Source: Thauera sp. JM12B12 (GTDB taxonomy: Bacteria; Pseudomonadota; Gammaproteobacteria; Burkholderiales; Rhodocyclaceae). From it: DNA of 64,000 nt. Each line of letters opens with the position of its first letter. Positions within the stretch are counted from its first letter, which is position 1. The stretch is taken from contig NZ_CP154859.1 of the NCBI RefSeq assembly GCF_039614725.1, positions 248,001 through 312,000 on the forward strand. Direction: 5' to 3'. The notes beneath the pieces are model-generated. The model saw nothing but the letters and a program-made list of their open reading frames with translations. It did no database searches and was not told the DNA's origin. Shown piece by piece: positions 34,977 through 44,859 of this stretch. The position numbers were made by a program, and so were the translations under genes.

Positions 34977-35933
34977 ATGGGCGCCCCCGGATTGATCGCC
35001 GCCTTCACCGCCGGCGCCGCCACGCTCGCCGGCGGGCGGGCGCTGGTGCATTGGGGGATCCGCAAGGGCCTGGCGGCGCCGCGGGTGCCGCATCACACCG
35101 ATCCGGGCGCGCATGGGCTGGCGTTCGAGACGCTGCGCATCGGTACCGAAAACGGCAAGTCGCTGCATGCGTGGTTCATCCCTGCGCCGCGGCGCGCTGC
35201 CCTTGCCGATGCCGGCGCGGCGGTGTCTGCGCCTGTGGCTCAAGACGATGCCGAGGCGCCGCCCGCGGCCGTGCCGGCAGTGGTGGTGATGCACGGCTGG
35301 GGCGGCAACGCGGCTTTGATGCTGCCGCTCGCGCGCCCGCTGCGCGAGGCCGGCTACGCGACCCTGTTCGTCGACGCGCGCTGCCACGGCGCCAGCGACG
35401 ACGACAGCTTCGCCTCGCTGCCGCGCTTTGCCGAGGACGTGGAGCACGCCTTCGCCTGGCTCTCCACGCACGAGGGTGTCGACCCCGCGCGCATCGCGCT
35501 GCTCGGCCATTCGGTCGGCGCCGGCGCGGTGCTGTTCGCGGCCTCGCGCACGCCGCAGGTGGCGGCCGTGGTCAGCGTGGCGGCGTTCTCGCACCCGGCG
35601 GCGATGATGCGGCGCTGGCTGGCGGCCAAGCACATCCCGGAGAAGCCGGTCGGCCGCTACATCCTCGACTACGTGCAGAAGACCATCGGCCACCGCTTCG
35701 ACGACATCGCGCCGGTGTCCACGATCGCGCGCATCCGCCGCCCGGTGCTGCTGGTGCATGGCGCGGATGACGCGGTGGTGCCGATCGACGAGGCGATGCA
35801 GATCTACGCCATGCGCGGCGACACCCCGGTCGAGCTGATGACGCTGACGGGCGACCACGAATCCTTCGCCGACCTCGAGCACCATATGGGCCGGCTGGTG
35901 GCGTTCCTGGACCGTACGCTGGCCTCACGCTGA
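34977..35933 (+). CDS. Alpha/beta hydrolase
   Basis: A 318-residue serine hydrolase. The oxyanion strand VVVMHGWGGNAALM, the nucleophile elbow LLGHSVGAGAVL, the acid in LVHGADDAVVP and the His in TGDHESF are all visible. The N-terminus has a short hydrophobic segment that may be a membrane anchor. The substrate is unknown; the HGWGGN motif suggests an esterase or peptidase-like role. It is the last gene of the operon and is followed by a palindrome. Confidence 0.88.
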   Translation: MGAPGLIAAFTAGAATLAGGRALVHWGIRKGLAAPRVPHHTDPGAHGLAFETLRIGTENGKSLHAWFIPAPRRAALADAGAAVSAPVAQDDAEAPPAAVPAVVVMHGWGGNAALMLPLARPLREAGYATLFVDARCHGASDDDSFASLPRFAEDVEHAFAWLSTHEGVDPARIALLGHSVGAGAVLFAASRTPQVAAVVSVAAFSHPAAMMRRWLAAKHIPEKPVGRYILDYVQKTIGHRFDDIAPVSTIARIRRPVLLVHGADDAVVPIDEAMQIYAMRGDTPVELMTLTGDHESFADLEHHMGRLVAFLDRTLASR

Positions 35934-35947
35934 ACGAAATCAATGAA

Positions 35948-35970
35948 TCAATGGGGTCAGACCCCATTGA
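35948..35970. terminator. Palindrome, possible terminator or dispersed repeat, copy 1
   Basis: Perfect 11-base arms TCAATGGGGTC / GACCCCATTGA with a one-base centre, followed by TTTT. It lies 15 bases after the alpha/beta hydrolase stop. The same palindrome recurs at 39118-39140 after the TRAP operon. It may end transcription, or be a mobile REP-type element used as one. Confidence 0.6.
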
Positions 35971-36092
35971 TTTTCAGGCGGGGGGAATCCCTGCTGGCCG
36001 CGGGGCGCCCCGGTTTGTAGAATCGGCCCTCCCCTTGCGCCGCGTCCGCCGCCGCGCGTCTCATCTCAAAACCACGAAAACGGAGACGTCTC

Positions 36093-37124
36093 ATGCAGAA
36101 ACGCCGCTTCACCGCCCTCATCGCCGGCCTCGCCGCCTCCGCCGCGCTCGGCTTCTCGCTGCCTGCCACGGCCCAGCAGTACAAGGACGAGTACAAGCTC
36201 TCCACCGTGCTCGGCGAAGCCTTCCCCTGGGGCTGGGGCGCCAAGCGCTGGGCCGACCTGGTGGCCGAGAAGACCGAGGGCCGGATCAAGATCAAGGTCT
36301 ATCCGGGCACCTCGCTGGTGTCGGGCGACCAGACCAAGGAATTCACCGCGCTGCGCCAGGGCATCATCGACATGGCGGTGGGCTCGACGATCAACTGGTC
36401 GCCGCAGGTCAAGGAACTCAACCTCTTCGCGCTGCCCTTCCTGATGCCGGACCACAAGGCGATCGACGCGCTCACGCAGGGCCGCGTCGGCACGAAGATG
36501 TTCGAGATCCTCGCCGAGCGCGACGTGGTGCCGCTGGCCTGGGGCGAGAACGGTTTCCGCGAGGTCTCCAACTCGAAGAAGCCGATCCGCACGCCGGAAG
36601 ATCTGAAGGGCATGAAGATGCGCGTGGTAGGCTCGCCGCTCTTCCTCGCCACCTTCAACGCGCTCGGCGCCAACCCCACGCAGATGAGCTGGGCCGACGC
36701 CCAGCCGGCGATGGCGACCGGCGCGGTCGACGGTCAGGAGAACCCGCTCGCCGTGTTCAACGCCGCCAAGCTGCACACCGTGGGCCAGAAGAACCTGACC
36801 CTGTGGGGCTACGTCGCCGACCCGCTGATCTTCGTGGTCAACAAGAACGTGTGGAACGCGTGGTCCGAGGCCGACCGCAAGGCGGTGCAGGAAGCTGCTC
36901 AGCAGGCCGCGACCGAAGAGATCGCCCGCGCCCGCGCCGGCATCTCGGCGGGCGACGACGCGCTGCTGAAGGAGATCGAGGCCAACGGCGTCACTGTGGT
37001 GCGTCTGACCGATGCCGAGCGCGACGCCTTCCGTACCGCCACCGCCGGCGTGTACAAGGAATGGGCCGAGAAGATCGGCGCCGACCTGGTGAAGCAGGCC
37101 GAGGAAGACATCGCCAAGCGTTGA
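36093..37124 (+). CDS. dctP: TRAP transporter substrate-binding protein DctP
   Basis: A 343-residue periplasmic solute-binding protein with a signal peptide (cleavage near ATAQQYK). It belongs to the DctP family: LSTVLGEAFPWGWGAKRWADLVAEKT, ELNLFALPFLM, and the Arg-containing region KGMKMRVVGSPLFLATFNALGANP, which holds the carboxylate-binding Arg. It captures an organic acid for uptake by the DctQM permease encoded downstream. The ligand cannot be read from the sequence. Spacing to dctQ is 195 bases and holds an inverted pair of REP-like repeats. Confidence 0.93.
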   Translation: MQKRRFTALIAGLAASAALGFSLPATAQQYKDEYKLSTVLGEAFPWGWGAKRWADLVAEKTEGRIKIKVYPGTSLVSGDQTKEFTALRQGIIDMAVGSTINWSPQVKELNLFALPFLMPDHKAIDALTQGRVGTKMFEILAERDVVPLAWGENGFREVSNSKKPIRTPEDLKGMKMRVVGSPLFLATFNALGANPTQMSWADAQPAMATGAVDGQENPLAVFNAAKLHTVGQKNLTLWGYVADPLIFVVNKNVWNAWSEADRKAVQEAAQQAATEEIARARAGISAGDDALLKEIEANGVTVVRLTDAERDAFRTATAGVYKEWAEKIGADLVKQAEEDIAKR

Positions 37125-37194
37125 TCCTGCGCTATGTCCGGCTTTGCTCTCTCGGGCGGAGCCGGGCGCCTCCCGCAACCGATGCAGGTTCGTT

Positions 37195-37217
37195 TTCGCG
37201 GGCAAGCCCGCTCCCAC
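37195..37217 (-). repeat. REP-like element (inverse orientation)
   Basis: Inverse copy of the 23-bp repeat, forming an inverted pair with 37243-37265 across 25 bases. Transcribed into RNA between dctP and dctQ, the pair can fold into a long stem. Confidence 0.9.
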
Positions 37218-37242
37218 GGTGCCGCGTGCGCCGCTCAGCCGT

Positions 37243-37265
37243 GTGGGAGCGGGCTTGCCCGCGAA
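37243..37265 (+). repeat. REP-like element
   Basis: Direct copy of the 23-bp repeat; partner of 37195-37217. It lies 54 bases before the dctQ start. Confidence 0.9.
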
Positions 37266-37319
37266 TGTTTTTGACCATAACCAGCCGACCCATTCCGGCG
37301 GGCCCCTTGATGCCCGCGG

Positions 37320-37817
37320 ATGACGCGTTCCATGACTCCCGAAATCCCAGATCCCGCGCGCGCTGAACAGTCGCCCTACACGATCGAGCAGATCCTCTCC
37401 GGCATCGTCATGGGCCTGATCGTGCTGATCACCTTCGGCAACGTGCTGGCGCGCTATTTCACCTCGCAGTCCTTCGCCGCGACCGAGGAGTTCTCGATCG
37501 CGCTGCTGATCGTGCTGTCCTTCCTCGGCTCCTCGGCGGCCTTTGCCTTCGACCGCCACATCCGCGTCGATTTCTTCGTGCGCAAGCTGCCGCCGGGTTT
37601 GCGCGCGTTCGCCGACTGGCTTTCGTTTGCGGTCACTGCCAGTCTGTTCGCCTTCATCGCCTTCTACGCCGGCCGGCTCACCTGGGACCAGTACCGCTTC
37701 GAGGAGACCTCGCCCGCGCTCGGCGTGCCGCAGTGGTGGTACACGGTGTGGATGCCGGTGCTGGCGGTGGCGCTGGTGCTGCGGCTGGTGATCACGCGCA
37801 TTCGGAGGCGCGCATGA
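37320..37817 (+). CDS. dctQ: TRAP transporter small permease DctQ
   Basis: A 165-residue four-helix membrane protein of the DctQ family. SYDHIR-type family features appear as FDRHIRVDFFVRKLP near residue 79, preceded by FAATEEFSIALLIVLSFLG. It couples the binding protein to the large permease. The start could be ATG 37320 or 37332 (12 bases later). The stop overlaps the dctM ATG by four bases, so the two are translated together. Confidence 0.92.
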   Translation: MTRSMTPEIPDPARAEQSPYTIEQILSGIVMGLIVLITFGNVLARYFTSQSFAATEEFSIALLIVLSFLGSSAAFAFDRHIRVDFFVRKLPPGLRAFADWLSFAVTASLFAFIAFYAGRLTWDQYRFEETSPALGVPQWWYTVWMPVLAVALVLRLVITRIRRRA

Positions 37818-39097
37818 TCGGCTCCGTCCTCATCGGCCTCTTCCTGCTCGCGCTGGTCGCGGGCATGCCGCTCGCCACCGGCCTCGGGGTGGCGAGCATC
37901 GCGGTGCTGGCGCTCGCCGGCTTTGACCAGCTCGCGGTACCGACCAACATCTACGCCGGCATTGCCAAGTACCCGCTGCTGGCGATCCCGATGTTCATCC
38001 TTGCCGGCATGATCTTCGAGCGCTCCGGCGTCGCGGTGCGCCTGGTGCGTTTCGTCACCGCGATGGTCGGCGAATGGACCGGCTCGCTCGCGGTGGTGGC
38101 GGTACTGGTGTCGATGCTGCTCGGCGGCATCTCGGGCTCCGGCCCGGCCGATGCCGCGGCGGTGGCGGCGGTGATGCTGCCGTCGATGATCGCGCGCGGC
38201 TATCCGAAGGGCTTCTCGGCCGGCCTGATCGCCGCCTCGGGTTCGACCGCGATCGTCATCCCGCCCTCGGTGGCCTTCATCGTCTATAGCGTGATGGTGC
38301 CGGCCGCCACCGTGCCGGCGCTGTTCGCGGCGGGCCTGTTCCCGGGCATGGTGGCCGCGCTCTGCCTGCTGGTGCCGGCGATCATCATCAGCCGCAAGCA
38401 TGGCTTCGGCCGCGACTACAAAGCAGAGCGCCCGCCGCTGGGCAAGAGCTTCATCGACGCGATCTGGGGGCTGCTGGCGCCGGTGATCATCCTCGGCGGC
38501 CTGCGCACCGGCATCTTCACGCCCACCGAGGCGGCGGTGGTGGCGGTGGCCTACGGCATCTTCGTCGGCATGGTGGTGTACCGCAGCATCAGCTTCGCGG
38601 GCCTGTTCCGCATCCTGGTCGAGGCCGCCGAGCTCTCCGCCGTGGTGCTGATGATCATCGGCATCGCCTCGGTGTTCGCCTGGGCGGGCAACACGCTCGG
38701 CATCTTCGATGCCGCGGCCAAGGCGCTGGTCGGGCTGCACTCCAGCGAGTGGCTGATGCTGCTGTCGATCAACCTGCTGCTGCTCGTCGCCGGCATGTTC
38801 CTCGACGCGATCTCGATCTTCCTGATCCTGCTGCCGCTGCTGGTGCCGATCGCGGTGGCGATGGGCTGGGACCTGGTGTGGTTCGGCGTGATGATGACGA
38901 TCAACCTCGCCATCGGGCAGTTCACGCCACCGATGGCCATCTCGCTGATGATCACCTCGCGCATCGCCGGCATCGGCATGGAGGAGACCTTCAAGTGGGT
39001 GATCTGGCTCGTGCTGGCGATGGGCGCCGGGCTGACGCTGATGATCGTGTTCCCGCAGCTCGCGCTGTGGCTGCCGGCCAAGCTCGGCTACCTGTAG
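37814..39097 (+). CDS. dctM: TRAP transporter large permease DctM
   Basis: A 427-residue polytopic permease with about twelve helices. Family motifs include VSMLLGGISGSGPADAAAV, ASGSTAIVIPPSVAFIVYSV, GLLAPVIILGGLRTGIFTPTEAAVVAV and FTPPMAISLMITSRIAG. It uses a sodium or proton gradient to import the acid delivered by DctP. The ATG overlaps the dctQ stop (ATGA), which decides between it and the longer frame from 37733. Confidence 0.94.
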   Translation: MIGSVLIGLFLLALVAGMPLATGLGVASIAVLALAGFDQLAVPTNIYAGIAKYPLLAIPMFILAGMIFERSGVAVRLVRFVTAMVGEWTGSLAVVAVLVSMLLGGISGSGPADAAAVAAVMLPSMIARGYPKGFSAGLIAASGSTAIVIPPSVAFIVYSVMVPAATVPALFAAGLFPGMVAALCLLVPAIIISRKHGFGRDYKAERPPLGKSFIDAIWGLLAPVIILGGLRTGIFTPTEAAVVAVAYGIFVGMVVYRSISFAGLFRILVEAAELSAVVLMIIGIASVFAWAGNTLGIFDAAAKALVGLHSSEWLMLLSINLLLLVAGMFLDAISIFLILLPLLVPIAVAMGWDLVWFGVMMTINLAIGQFTPPMAISLMITSRIAGIGMEETFKWVIWLVLAMGAGLTLMIVFPQLALWLPAKLGYL

Positions 39098-39117
39098 AAA
39101 TCAACCGAATCAAGAGA

Positions 39118-39140
39118 TCAATGGGGTCAGACCCCATTGA
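39118..39140. terminator. Palindrome, possible terminator or dispersed repeat, copy 2
   Basis: Identical to the 23-bp palindrome at 35948-35970, here 20 bases after dctM. Both copies are also preceded by a similar AT-rich stretch (GAAATCAA...GAATCAA), so the repeated unit is larger than the palindrome. Confidence 0.6.
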
Positions 39141-39158
39141 TCTATTTATCTCTGATGT

Positions 39159-39560
39159 TCAGAGCTTGTAGGGATTGCCCTGCTCGATCTTGTAGCGGCC
39201 GCGGTAGTTGCCGTCCTCGAAGTAGCGGATTTCGCCGTCCACCTCATACAGTCGAGCGCATTGTCGCGCGCCGCCGCGCCAGGTTTTCCACTGGTTGCAA
39301 TGCTGGCCGTCGGCGATGACTTCCCAGGTGCCGGTGTCGCTGCTGTTGCCGCTCTTGCCACGCATGGTGCCGTCGGGGGCGTTGTAGACCATGAAGCCGC
39401 TGCCCGACGCGGTGGTGCCGGTTGTTGTGTTGCCGGAGAGCAGGGTCTGGGCCTTGGCTGCGGCGACGGGCTGCATGCCCTTGTCGGTGAGTTCCTTCTC
39501 GGTGGAAGCGCAGGCGCCAAGCAGGAGCGCGGCTGACGCGCAGGCGAGCAGTCTGTTCAT
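39159..39560 (-). CDS. Small outer-membrane lipoprotein (DUF995-like)
   Basis: A 133-residue lipoprotein with lipobox LLGAC (Cys17). The mature part has LLSGNTTTG, a central GTWEVIADGQHCNQWKTWRGGARQC and a final GNYRGRYKIEQGNPYKL. The Gly-x-Trp...Cys...Trp...Cys pattern resembles the DUF995 family as I remember it. No function is established. It converges on the TRAP operon and lies 3' to the divergent tetR gene. Confidence 0.75.
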   Translation of the reverse strand: MNRLLACASAALLLGACASTEKELTDKGMQPVAAAKAQTLLSGNTTTGTTASGSGFMVYNAPDGTMRGKSGNSSDTGTWEVIADGQHCNQWKTWRGGARQCARLYEVDGEIRYFEDGNYRGRYKIEQGNPYKL

Positions 39561-39675
39561 GAGAGTCTCCGTCGGGACGTTGTTGTGGTTCTTGCTGTCA
39601 TACGACGTGCGTTTGCATGCCGTCTTTCTGATCTAGAGCTCCGCCATGCAAACGTCAACCCCGATGCGTGTCACC

Positions 39676-40299
39676 TCAGCCCGGCTGGTCGAGCAGGTCG
39701 TTGATGGCGATCTGGATGCGCTGCGCGACTCGGCTGCGGTCGAGCCCGGGGTTGCGGATGGTGCGTAGCAGCAGGCCCTCGAACAGGCTGGCGAGCACCT
39801 CGACCATGTCGCCGATCGCCGTCGGCGAGTCTTCGTGGCCGGCGCCATGGCGGATCGCGCGGATGGTCGCCGCGAGCTCGCGACGGCAGGTAGCGTCGGC
39901 CTCGCGCACGATCTGCGCCACGCGCGGGTTGCGTGCGGCCTCGGCGGCGATCTCGACCTTCAGCGCGGCGTTGATCGGGTCGAGCTGGTCGGCGACGCCT
40001 TCGGCGGCGCGCTCGATCAACGCCGCTCGCACGTTGCAGGCTGCGCGCAGTTCGGCCGTGAGGGTCAGCAGGCTCTCGAGGTCCTGCGCCACGATCGCGG
40101 CGATGATCGCTTCCTTGTTCTCGAAGTAGTGGTAGATGTGGCCGGCGCTCATGCCCGCGCTTTTCGAGATCTGTGCGATGCTGGCGCCATGAAAACCGTG
40201 CTCGCGGAAGCACTGCGCGGCGGCGTTCAGGATCTGCTGGCGGCGGGCGGTGGCGCGCGGAGCGTCGGTGGTTTGAGGGCTGGAATCCGTGATCTGCAT
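39676..40299 (-). CDS. TetR-family repressor of the RND efflux operon
   Basis: A 207-residue regulator. The helix-turn-helix is QQILNAAAQCFREHGFHGAS followed by IAQISKSAGMSAGHIYHYFENKEAI, and a ligand-binding C-terminal domain follows. I chose ATG 40299 (MQITDSSPQTT) rather than the longer frame to 40392. It diverges from the efflux pump operon, the standard arrangement for an AcrR/TtgR-type repressor that is released by drugs or solvents. Confidence 0.88.
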   Translation of the reverse strand: MQITDSSPQTTDAPRATARRQQILNAAAQCFREHGFHGASIAQISKSAGMSAGHIYHYFENKEAIIAAIVAQDLESLLTLTAELRAACNVRAALIERAAEGVADQLDPINAALKVEIAAEAARNPRVAQIVREADATCRRELAATIRAIRHGAGHEDSPTAIGDMVEVLASLFEGLLLRTIRNPGLDRSRVAQRIQIAINDLLDQPG

Positions 40300-40409
40300 G
40301 CTGTCCTGAGGGGGTGTGCCGGGTGCCGTTCGCGGAACGGGTGGCACCCCCCGGTGTCTTGAAATATCTTGCGATGCAGCAAACGATAACATAGAATGAG
40401 CGTTCGATC

Positions 40410-40425
40410 TAGAATAACCATTCTA
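40410..40425. promoter_or_regulatory. Candidate TetR-family operator
   Basis: TAGAATAACCATTCTA is an inverted repeat (TAGAAT-N4-ATTCTA) in the divergent space between tetR and the efflux adaptor gene. A related half (ATAGAATGAGCG) lies 20 bases to the left. AT-rich stretches nearby suit overlapping promoters. Confidence 0.5.
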
Positions 40426-40497
40426 ATGAGCGGGAAATCAGGCCGCGATCACCCATCGCTCGCCGTGATTGCCGCGCTTCGCGTTCACGAGGCTCCA

Positions 40498-41691
40498 ATG
40501 AAGATCACACCCCAACCCCGATTCAGGTCCGCTGCCGTGGTGGCGCTGGGCGCCCTGTTCCTTGCCGCGTGCAGTGGCGGCAAGGAACAGGGCGCCGGCG
40601 GGCCGCCGCAGGCGCCTGCGGTGACGGTGATGACGGTGGCGACCAGCTCCGTCCCGATGGTCGTCGAACTCCCCGGCCGCACCACGCCCTACCTGATCGC
40701 CGAGCTGCGCCCTCAGGTCACCGGCATCGTCACCCAGCGCGCCTTCAATGAAGGCAGCGAGGTCAAGGCGGGCCAGGTGCTCTATCGCATCGACGACGCG
40801 CCCTACCAGGCCGCCCACGACAGCGCCAAGGCCGCGCTCGCGCGCGCCGAGGCCAATGCCCAGGTCGCCCGCATCAAGGCCGAGCGCCACGCCGCGCTGG
40901 CGAAGATCGAGGCGGTCAGCAAGCAGGCCAACGACGACGCCCAGGCCGCGCTCAAGCAGGCCCAGGCCGAGGTCGCCGCCGCCCGGGCCGCGCTCGACAA
41001 GGCCAGGATCGACCTCGACTACACCCGGCTCAAGTCGCCGATCTCCGGCCGCATCGGCCGTTCGACGGTCACCGCCGGCGCGCTCGTGACCGCCAACCAG
41101 GCGCAGGCGCTCGCCACCGTGCAGCAGCTCGACCCGATCTACGTCGACCTGACCCAGTCCAGCGCCGAGATGCTGCGCCTGCGCCGCGAGATCGCCGCCG
41201 GCCGCCTGCAGGCGGGGGCGAAGGGCGAGGTGCCGGTGAAGCTGATCCTCGAGGACGGCAGCGAGTACGCCGCCGAGGGCCGCCTGGCGCTGTCGGAAGT
41301 CACCGTGGACGAGGGTACCGGCAGCGTGACCCTGCGCGCCCAGTTCCCCAACGCCGACGGCGTGCTGCTGCCCGGCATGTACGTGCGCGCCCGCCTGCCC
41401 CAGGGCACGCGCAGCGAGGCGATCCGGGTGCCGCACAAGGCGCTGTCGCGCGACCCGCGCGGCAACGCGCTGGTGATGCTGGTCGATGCCGAGGGCAAGG
41501 TCGAGGCGCGTCCGGTGCAGGTCGCGCAGTCGCTCGGCTCGGACTGGGTGGTGACCAGCGGCCTGGCGGCCGGCGAGCGCATCATCGTCGAGGGCCTGCA
41601 GAAGATCCGCCCGGGTGCGACGGTGCAGGCGCAGGAGGCGGGGGCCAGCCCCCCGGCTGCCGGCCAGGCGCCCGCGGCCAAGGCCAGCTGA
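40498..41691 (+). CDS. RND efflux periplasmic adaptor (membrane fusion) lipoprotein
   Basis: A 397-residue adaptor of the AcrA/MexA type. Lipobox LAAC lies near residue 20 from ATG 40498, chosen because the signal sequence starts there. Motifs are TTPYLIAELRPQVTGIV (barrel/lipoyl), a coiled-coil hairpin (about 95-165), the second lipoyl half YTRLKSPISGRIGRSTVT and the C-terminal VPHKALSRDPRGNALV. It bridges the inner-membrane pump and the outer-membrane channel. First gene of a three-gene operon. Confidence 0.94.
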   Translation: MKITPQPRFRSAAVVALGALFLAACSGGKEQGAGGPPQAPAVTVMTVATSSVPMVVELPGRTTPYLIAELRPQVTGIVTQRAFNEGSEVKAGQVLYRIDDAPYQAAHDSAKAALARAEANAQVARIKAERHAALAKIEAVSKQANDDAQAALKQAQAEVAAARAALDKARIDLDYTRLKSPISGRIGRSTVTAGALVTANQAQALATVQQLDPIYVDLTQSSAEMLRLRREIAAGRLQAGAKGEVPVKLILEDGSEYAAEGRLALSEVTVDEGTGSVTLRAQFPNADGVLLPGMYVRARLPQGTRSEAIRVPHKALSRDPRGNALVMLVDAEGKVEARPVQVAQSLGSDWVVTSGLAAGERIIVEGLQKIRPGATVQAQEAGASPPAAGQAPAAKAS

Positions 41692-41702
41692 GGTAGCCGA
41701 CC

Positions 41703-44700
41703 ATGGCCCGTTTCTTCATCGACCGACCCATCTTCGCGTGGGTCATCGCCATCGTCATCATGCTGGCGGGCGCGCTGTCCATCCAGCAGCTACCGGTGTC
41801 CCAGTACCCGTCGATCGCGCCGCCCGCGATCGTCATCAACGCCCGCTACCCGGGCGCCTCGGCCAAGGCGGTCGAGGACTCGGTGACGCAGATCATCGAG
41901 CAGAAGCTCACCGGCCTCGACGGCCTGCTGTACATGAAGTCGACCAGCGACGCCTACGGCAACGCCTCGACCACGCTCACCTTCTCCGCCGACACCGACC
42001 CCGACATCGCCCAGGTGCAGGTGCAGAACAAGATGCAGACCGCGCTGCCGCTGCTGCCGCAGGCCGTGCAGCAGCAGGGGGTGACGGTCGCCAAGTCCGG
42101 GGCCAACTTCCTGATGGTGGTCGGTTTCGTATCGACGGATGACAGCCTGACGGGCTCGGACCTTTCGGACTTCCTGGTATCGACGATTCAGGATCCGCTC
42201 TCGCGCGTGGAGGGCGTGGGCGAGGTGCAGGTCTTCGGCGCGCAGTACGCCATGCGCGTGTGGCTCGACCCGGCGAAGCTCACCAACTACCGGCTCACCC
42301 CGGGCGACGTGCGCACCGCCCTGCAGGCGCAGAACGCCCAGGTCTCGGCCGGTCAGCTCGGCGGCACCCCCGCCGTGCCGGGGCAGGGTTTCACCGCCAC
42401 GATCACGGCGCAGAGCCGCTTGCAGACGGTGGCCCAATTCGAGGGCATCCTGCTGCGCAGCAACGCCCAGGGCGGCGAGGTGCGTCTGCGCGACGTCGCC
42501 CGCGTCGAGATCGGCGCCGAGAACTACGGCACCCTGGCGCGCTACAACGGGCAGGTCGCCTCGGGCATGGGGATCCGGCTCGCGCCGGGCGCGAACGCGC
42601 TCGACACCGCGACCGCGGTGCGCGCCAAGCTCGACGAGATGCAGCGCTACTTCCCCGAGGGCGTGGAGTACGTCGTCCCCTACGACACCACGCCCTTCGT
42701 CAAGATCTCGATCGAGTCGGTGGTGATGACGCTGATCGAGGCGGTGGTGCTGGTCTTCCTGGTGATGTACCTGTTCCTGCAGAACTTCCGCGCCACGCTG
42801 ATCCCCACCATGGCGATCCCGGTGGTGCTGCTCGGCACCTTCGGCCTGATGGCCGCCTTCGGCTTCTCGATCAACACGCTGACCATGTTCGGCATGGTGC
42901 TGGCGATCGGCCTGCTGGTGGATGACGCCATCGTGGTGGTCGAGAACGTCGAGCGCGTGATGACCGAGGAGGGCCTGCCGCCCAAGGAGGCCACCAAGCG
43001 CTCGATGGACCAGATCACCAGCGCGCTGATCGGCATCGGCCTCGTGCTGTCGGCGGTGTTCGTGCCGATGGCCTTCTTCGGCGGTTCCACCGGCGTGATC
43101 TACCGCCAGTTCTCGATCACCATCGTGTCGGCGATGGCGCTGTCGGTGCTGGTGGCGATCGTGTTCACCCCGGCCCTGTGCGCGAGCATCCTGAAGCCGG
43201 TGGAAAAAGGTCACGAGCACGGCGAAGGCGGCCTGTTCGGCAAGTTCTTCCACTGGTTCAACCTGAAGTTCGATCGCAGCACCAAGGGCTACGAGTCGGC
43301 AGTCGGCGGCATCCTCAAGCGCAGCGTGCGCTTCCTCGCCATCTACATCGCCATCGTCGCGGTGCTCGGCCTGCTCTTCGTGCGCATGCCCACCTCCTTC
43401 CTGCCCGAGGAAGACCAAGGCGTGATGTTCAACCAGGTCGTGCTGCCCGCCGGCGCCACCCAGGAGCGCACGCTCGCGGTGCTCGAGAAGGTCGAGCAGC
43501 ATTACCTGGTGAACGAGAAGGACACCGTGCGCGCGGTCTTCACCGTGGCCGGCTTCAGCTTCGGCGGCAGCGGCCAGCACATGGGCATCGGCTTCGTGAA
43601 CCTCAAGCACTGGGATGAACGTCAGGCGCCCGGCATGGACGTGAGGTCGGTCGCCGGGCGTGCGATGGGCGCCTTCGCGCAGATCCGCGAGGCGATGGTG
43701 TTCGCCTTCGTGCCGCCGGCGGTGATCGAGCTCGGCACCTCGGGCGGCTTCACGGTGCAGATGCAGGACCGCTCCGGCCTCGGCCACGAGGCGCTGCTCG
43801 CCGCGCGCAACCAGTTCCTCGGCATGGCGGCGCAGGACAAGCGCCTGGTCGGGGTGCGCCCCAACGGCCAGGAGGACATGCCCGAGCTCAAGCTCGACAT
43901 CGACCACGCCAAGGCCGGCGCGCTCGGACTGTCGATCGCCGAGATCAACGACACCGTGTCGACCGCCTGGGGCGGCAGCTACATCAACGACTTCCTGGAC
44001 CGCGGCCGCATCAAGAAGGTCTACCTGCAGGGCGACGCCCCCGCGCGCATGACGCCCGAGGACCTCGACAAGTGGTACGTGCGCAACAAGGCCGGCGACA
44101 TGGTGCCGTTCTCGGCCTTCGCCACCGCGCACTGGACCTATGGCTCGCCACGCCTGGAGCGCTTCAACGGCCAGCCGTCGATGGAGATCCTCGGCCAGTC
44201 CGCGCCCGGGCTGTCGTCGGGCGAGGCGATGCAGGCGGTCGAGGCGATCATGGCGAAGATGCCGCCTGGCATCGGCTACGACTGGTCGGGCACCTCCTAC
44301 GAGGAGCGCCGCAGCGGTTCGCAGGCGCCCGCGCTGTACGCGCTGTCGCTGCTGGTGGTGTTCCTGTGCCTGGCGGCGCTGTACGAGAGCTGGTCGGTGC
44401 CCTTCGCGGTGATGCTGGTGGTGCCGCTCGGCGTGCTCGGCGCGCTGCTGGCGGCGACCAGCCGCGGCATGTCGAACGACATCTACTTCCAGGTCGGCCT
44501 GCTCGCCACCATCGGCCTGTCGTCGAAGAACGCGATCCTGATCGTGGAGTTCGCCAAGGCGCAGATGGAGGAGGGCAAGGACCTGGTTGCCGCCACGCTC
44601 ACCGCAGTGCGCATGCGTCTGCGTCCGATCCTGATGACCTCGCTCGCCTTCGGCTTCGGCGTGCTGCCGCTGGCGATCGCGACCGGCGCCGGCGCCGGCA

Positions 44701-44858
44701 GCCAGAACGCGATCGGCACCGGGGTGCTCGGCGGCACCATCGCCGCGACCGTGCTCGGCATCTTCTTCGTGCCGCTGTTCTACGTCGTGATCAAGCGCGT
44801 ATTCCCCGACAAGCCGGGCGAGGAGGCCGTGGCCCCGACCGCCCAGGAGGGACGTTGA
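41703..44858 (+). CDS. RND multidrug efflux permease (HAE-1 type)
   Basis: A 1051-residue, twelve-helix proton-driven pump of the AcrB/MexB family, of normal length. The N-terminus [20 protein letters not shown] is typical. The proton-relay Asp pair is in [19 protein letters not shown] and the relay Lys in [17 protein letters not shown]. Two large periplasmic loops provide the drug-binding porter domain. It extrudes hydrophobic drugs, solvents or detergents together with the adaptor upstream (11-base gap) and the channel downstream (one-base gap). Confidence 0.96.
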   Translation: MARFFIDRPIFAWVIAIVIMLAGALSIQQLPVSQYPSIAPPAIVINARYPGASAKAVEDSVTQIIEQKLTGLDGLLYMKSTSDAYGNASTTLTFSADTDPDIAQVQVQNKMQTALPLLPQAVQQQGVTVAKSGANFLMVVGFVSTDDSLTGSDLSDFLVSTIQDPLSRVEGVGEVQVFGAQYAMRVWLDPAKLTNYRLTPGDVRTALQAQNAQVSAGQLGGTPAVPGQGFTATITAQSRLQTVAQFEGILLRSNAQGGEVRLRDVARVEIGAENYGTLARYNGQVASGMGIRLAPGANALDTATAVRAKLDEMQRYFPEGVEYVVPYDTTPFVKISIESVVMTLIEAVVLVFLVMYLFLQNFRATLIPTMAIPVVLLGTFGLMAAFGFSINTLTMFGMVLAIGLLVDDAIVVVENVERVMTEEGLPPKEATKRSMDQITSALIGIGLVLSAVFVPMAFFGGSTGVIYRQFSITIVSAMALSVLVAIVFTPALCASILKPVEKGHEHGEGGLFGKFFHWFNLKFDRSTKGYESAVGGILKRSVRFLAIYIAIVAVLGLLFVRMPTSFLPEEDQGVMFNQVVLPAGATQERTLAVLEKVEQHYLVNEKDTVRAVFTVAGFSFGGSGQHMGIGFVNLKHWDERQAPGMDVRSVAGRAMGAFAQIREAMVFAFVPPAVIELGTSGGFTVQMQDRSGLGHEALLAARNQFLGMAAQDKRLVGVRPNGQEDMPELKLDIDHAKAGALGLSIAEINDTVSTAWGGSYINDFLDRGRIKKVYLQGDAPARMTPEDLDKWYVRNKAGDMVPFSAFATAHWTYGSPRLERFNGQPSMEILGQSAPGLSSGEAMQAVEAIMAKMPPGIGYDWSGTSYEERRSGSQAPALYALSLLVVFLCLAALYESWSVPFAVMLVVPLGVLGALLAATSRGMSNDIYFQVGLLATIGLSSKNAILIVEFAKAQMEEGKDLVAATLTAVRMRLRPILMTSLAFGFGVLPLAIATGAGAGSQNAIGTGVLGGTIAATVLGIFFVPLFYVVIKRVFPDKPGEEAVAPTAQEGR

Positions 44859-44859
44859 G

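Noticed and set aside
41790..44132. Long minus-strand frame opposite the RND permease gene
   Set aside because: Shadow of a well-supported permease gene; His/Arg/Leu-rich composition typical of antisense frames.
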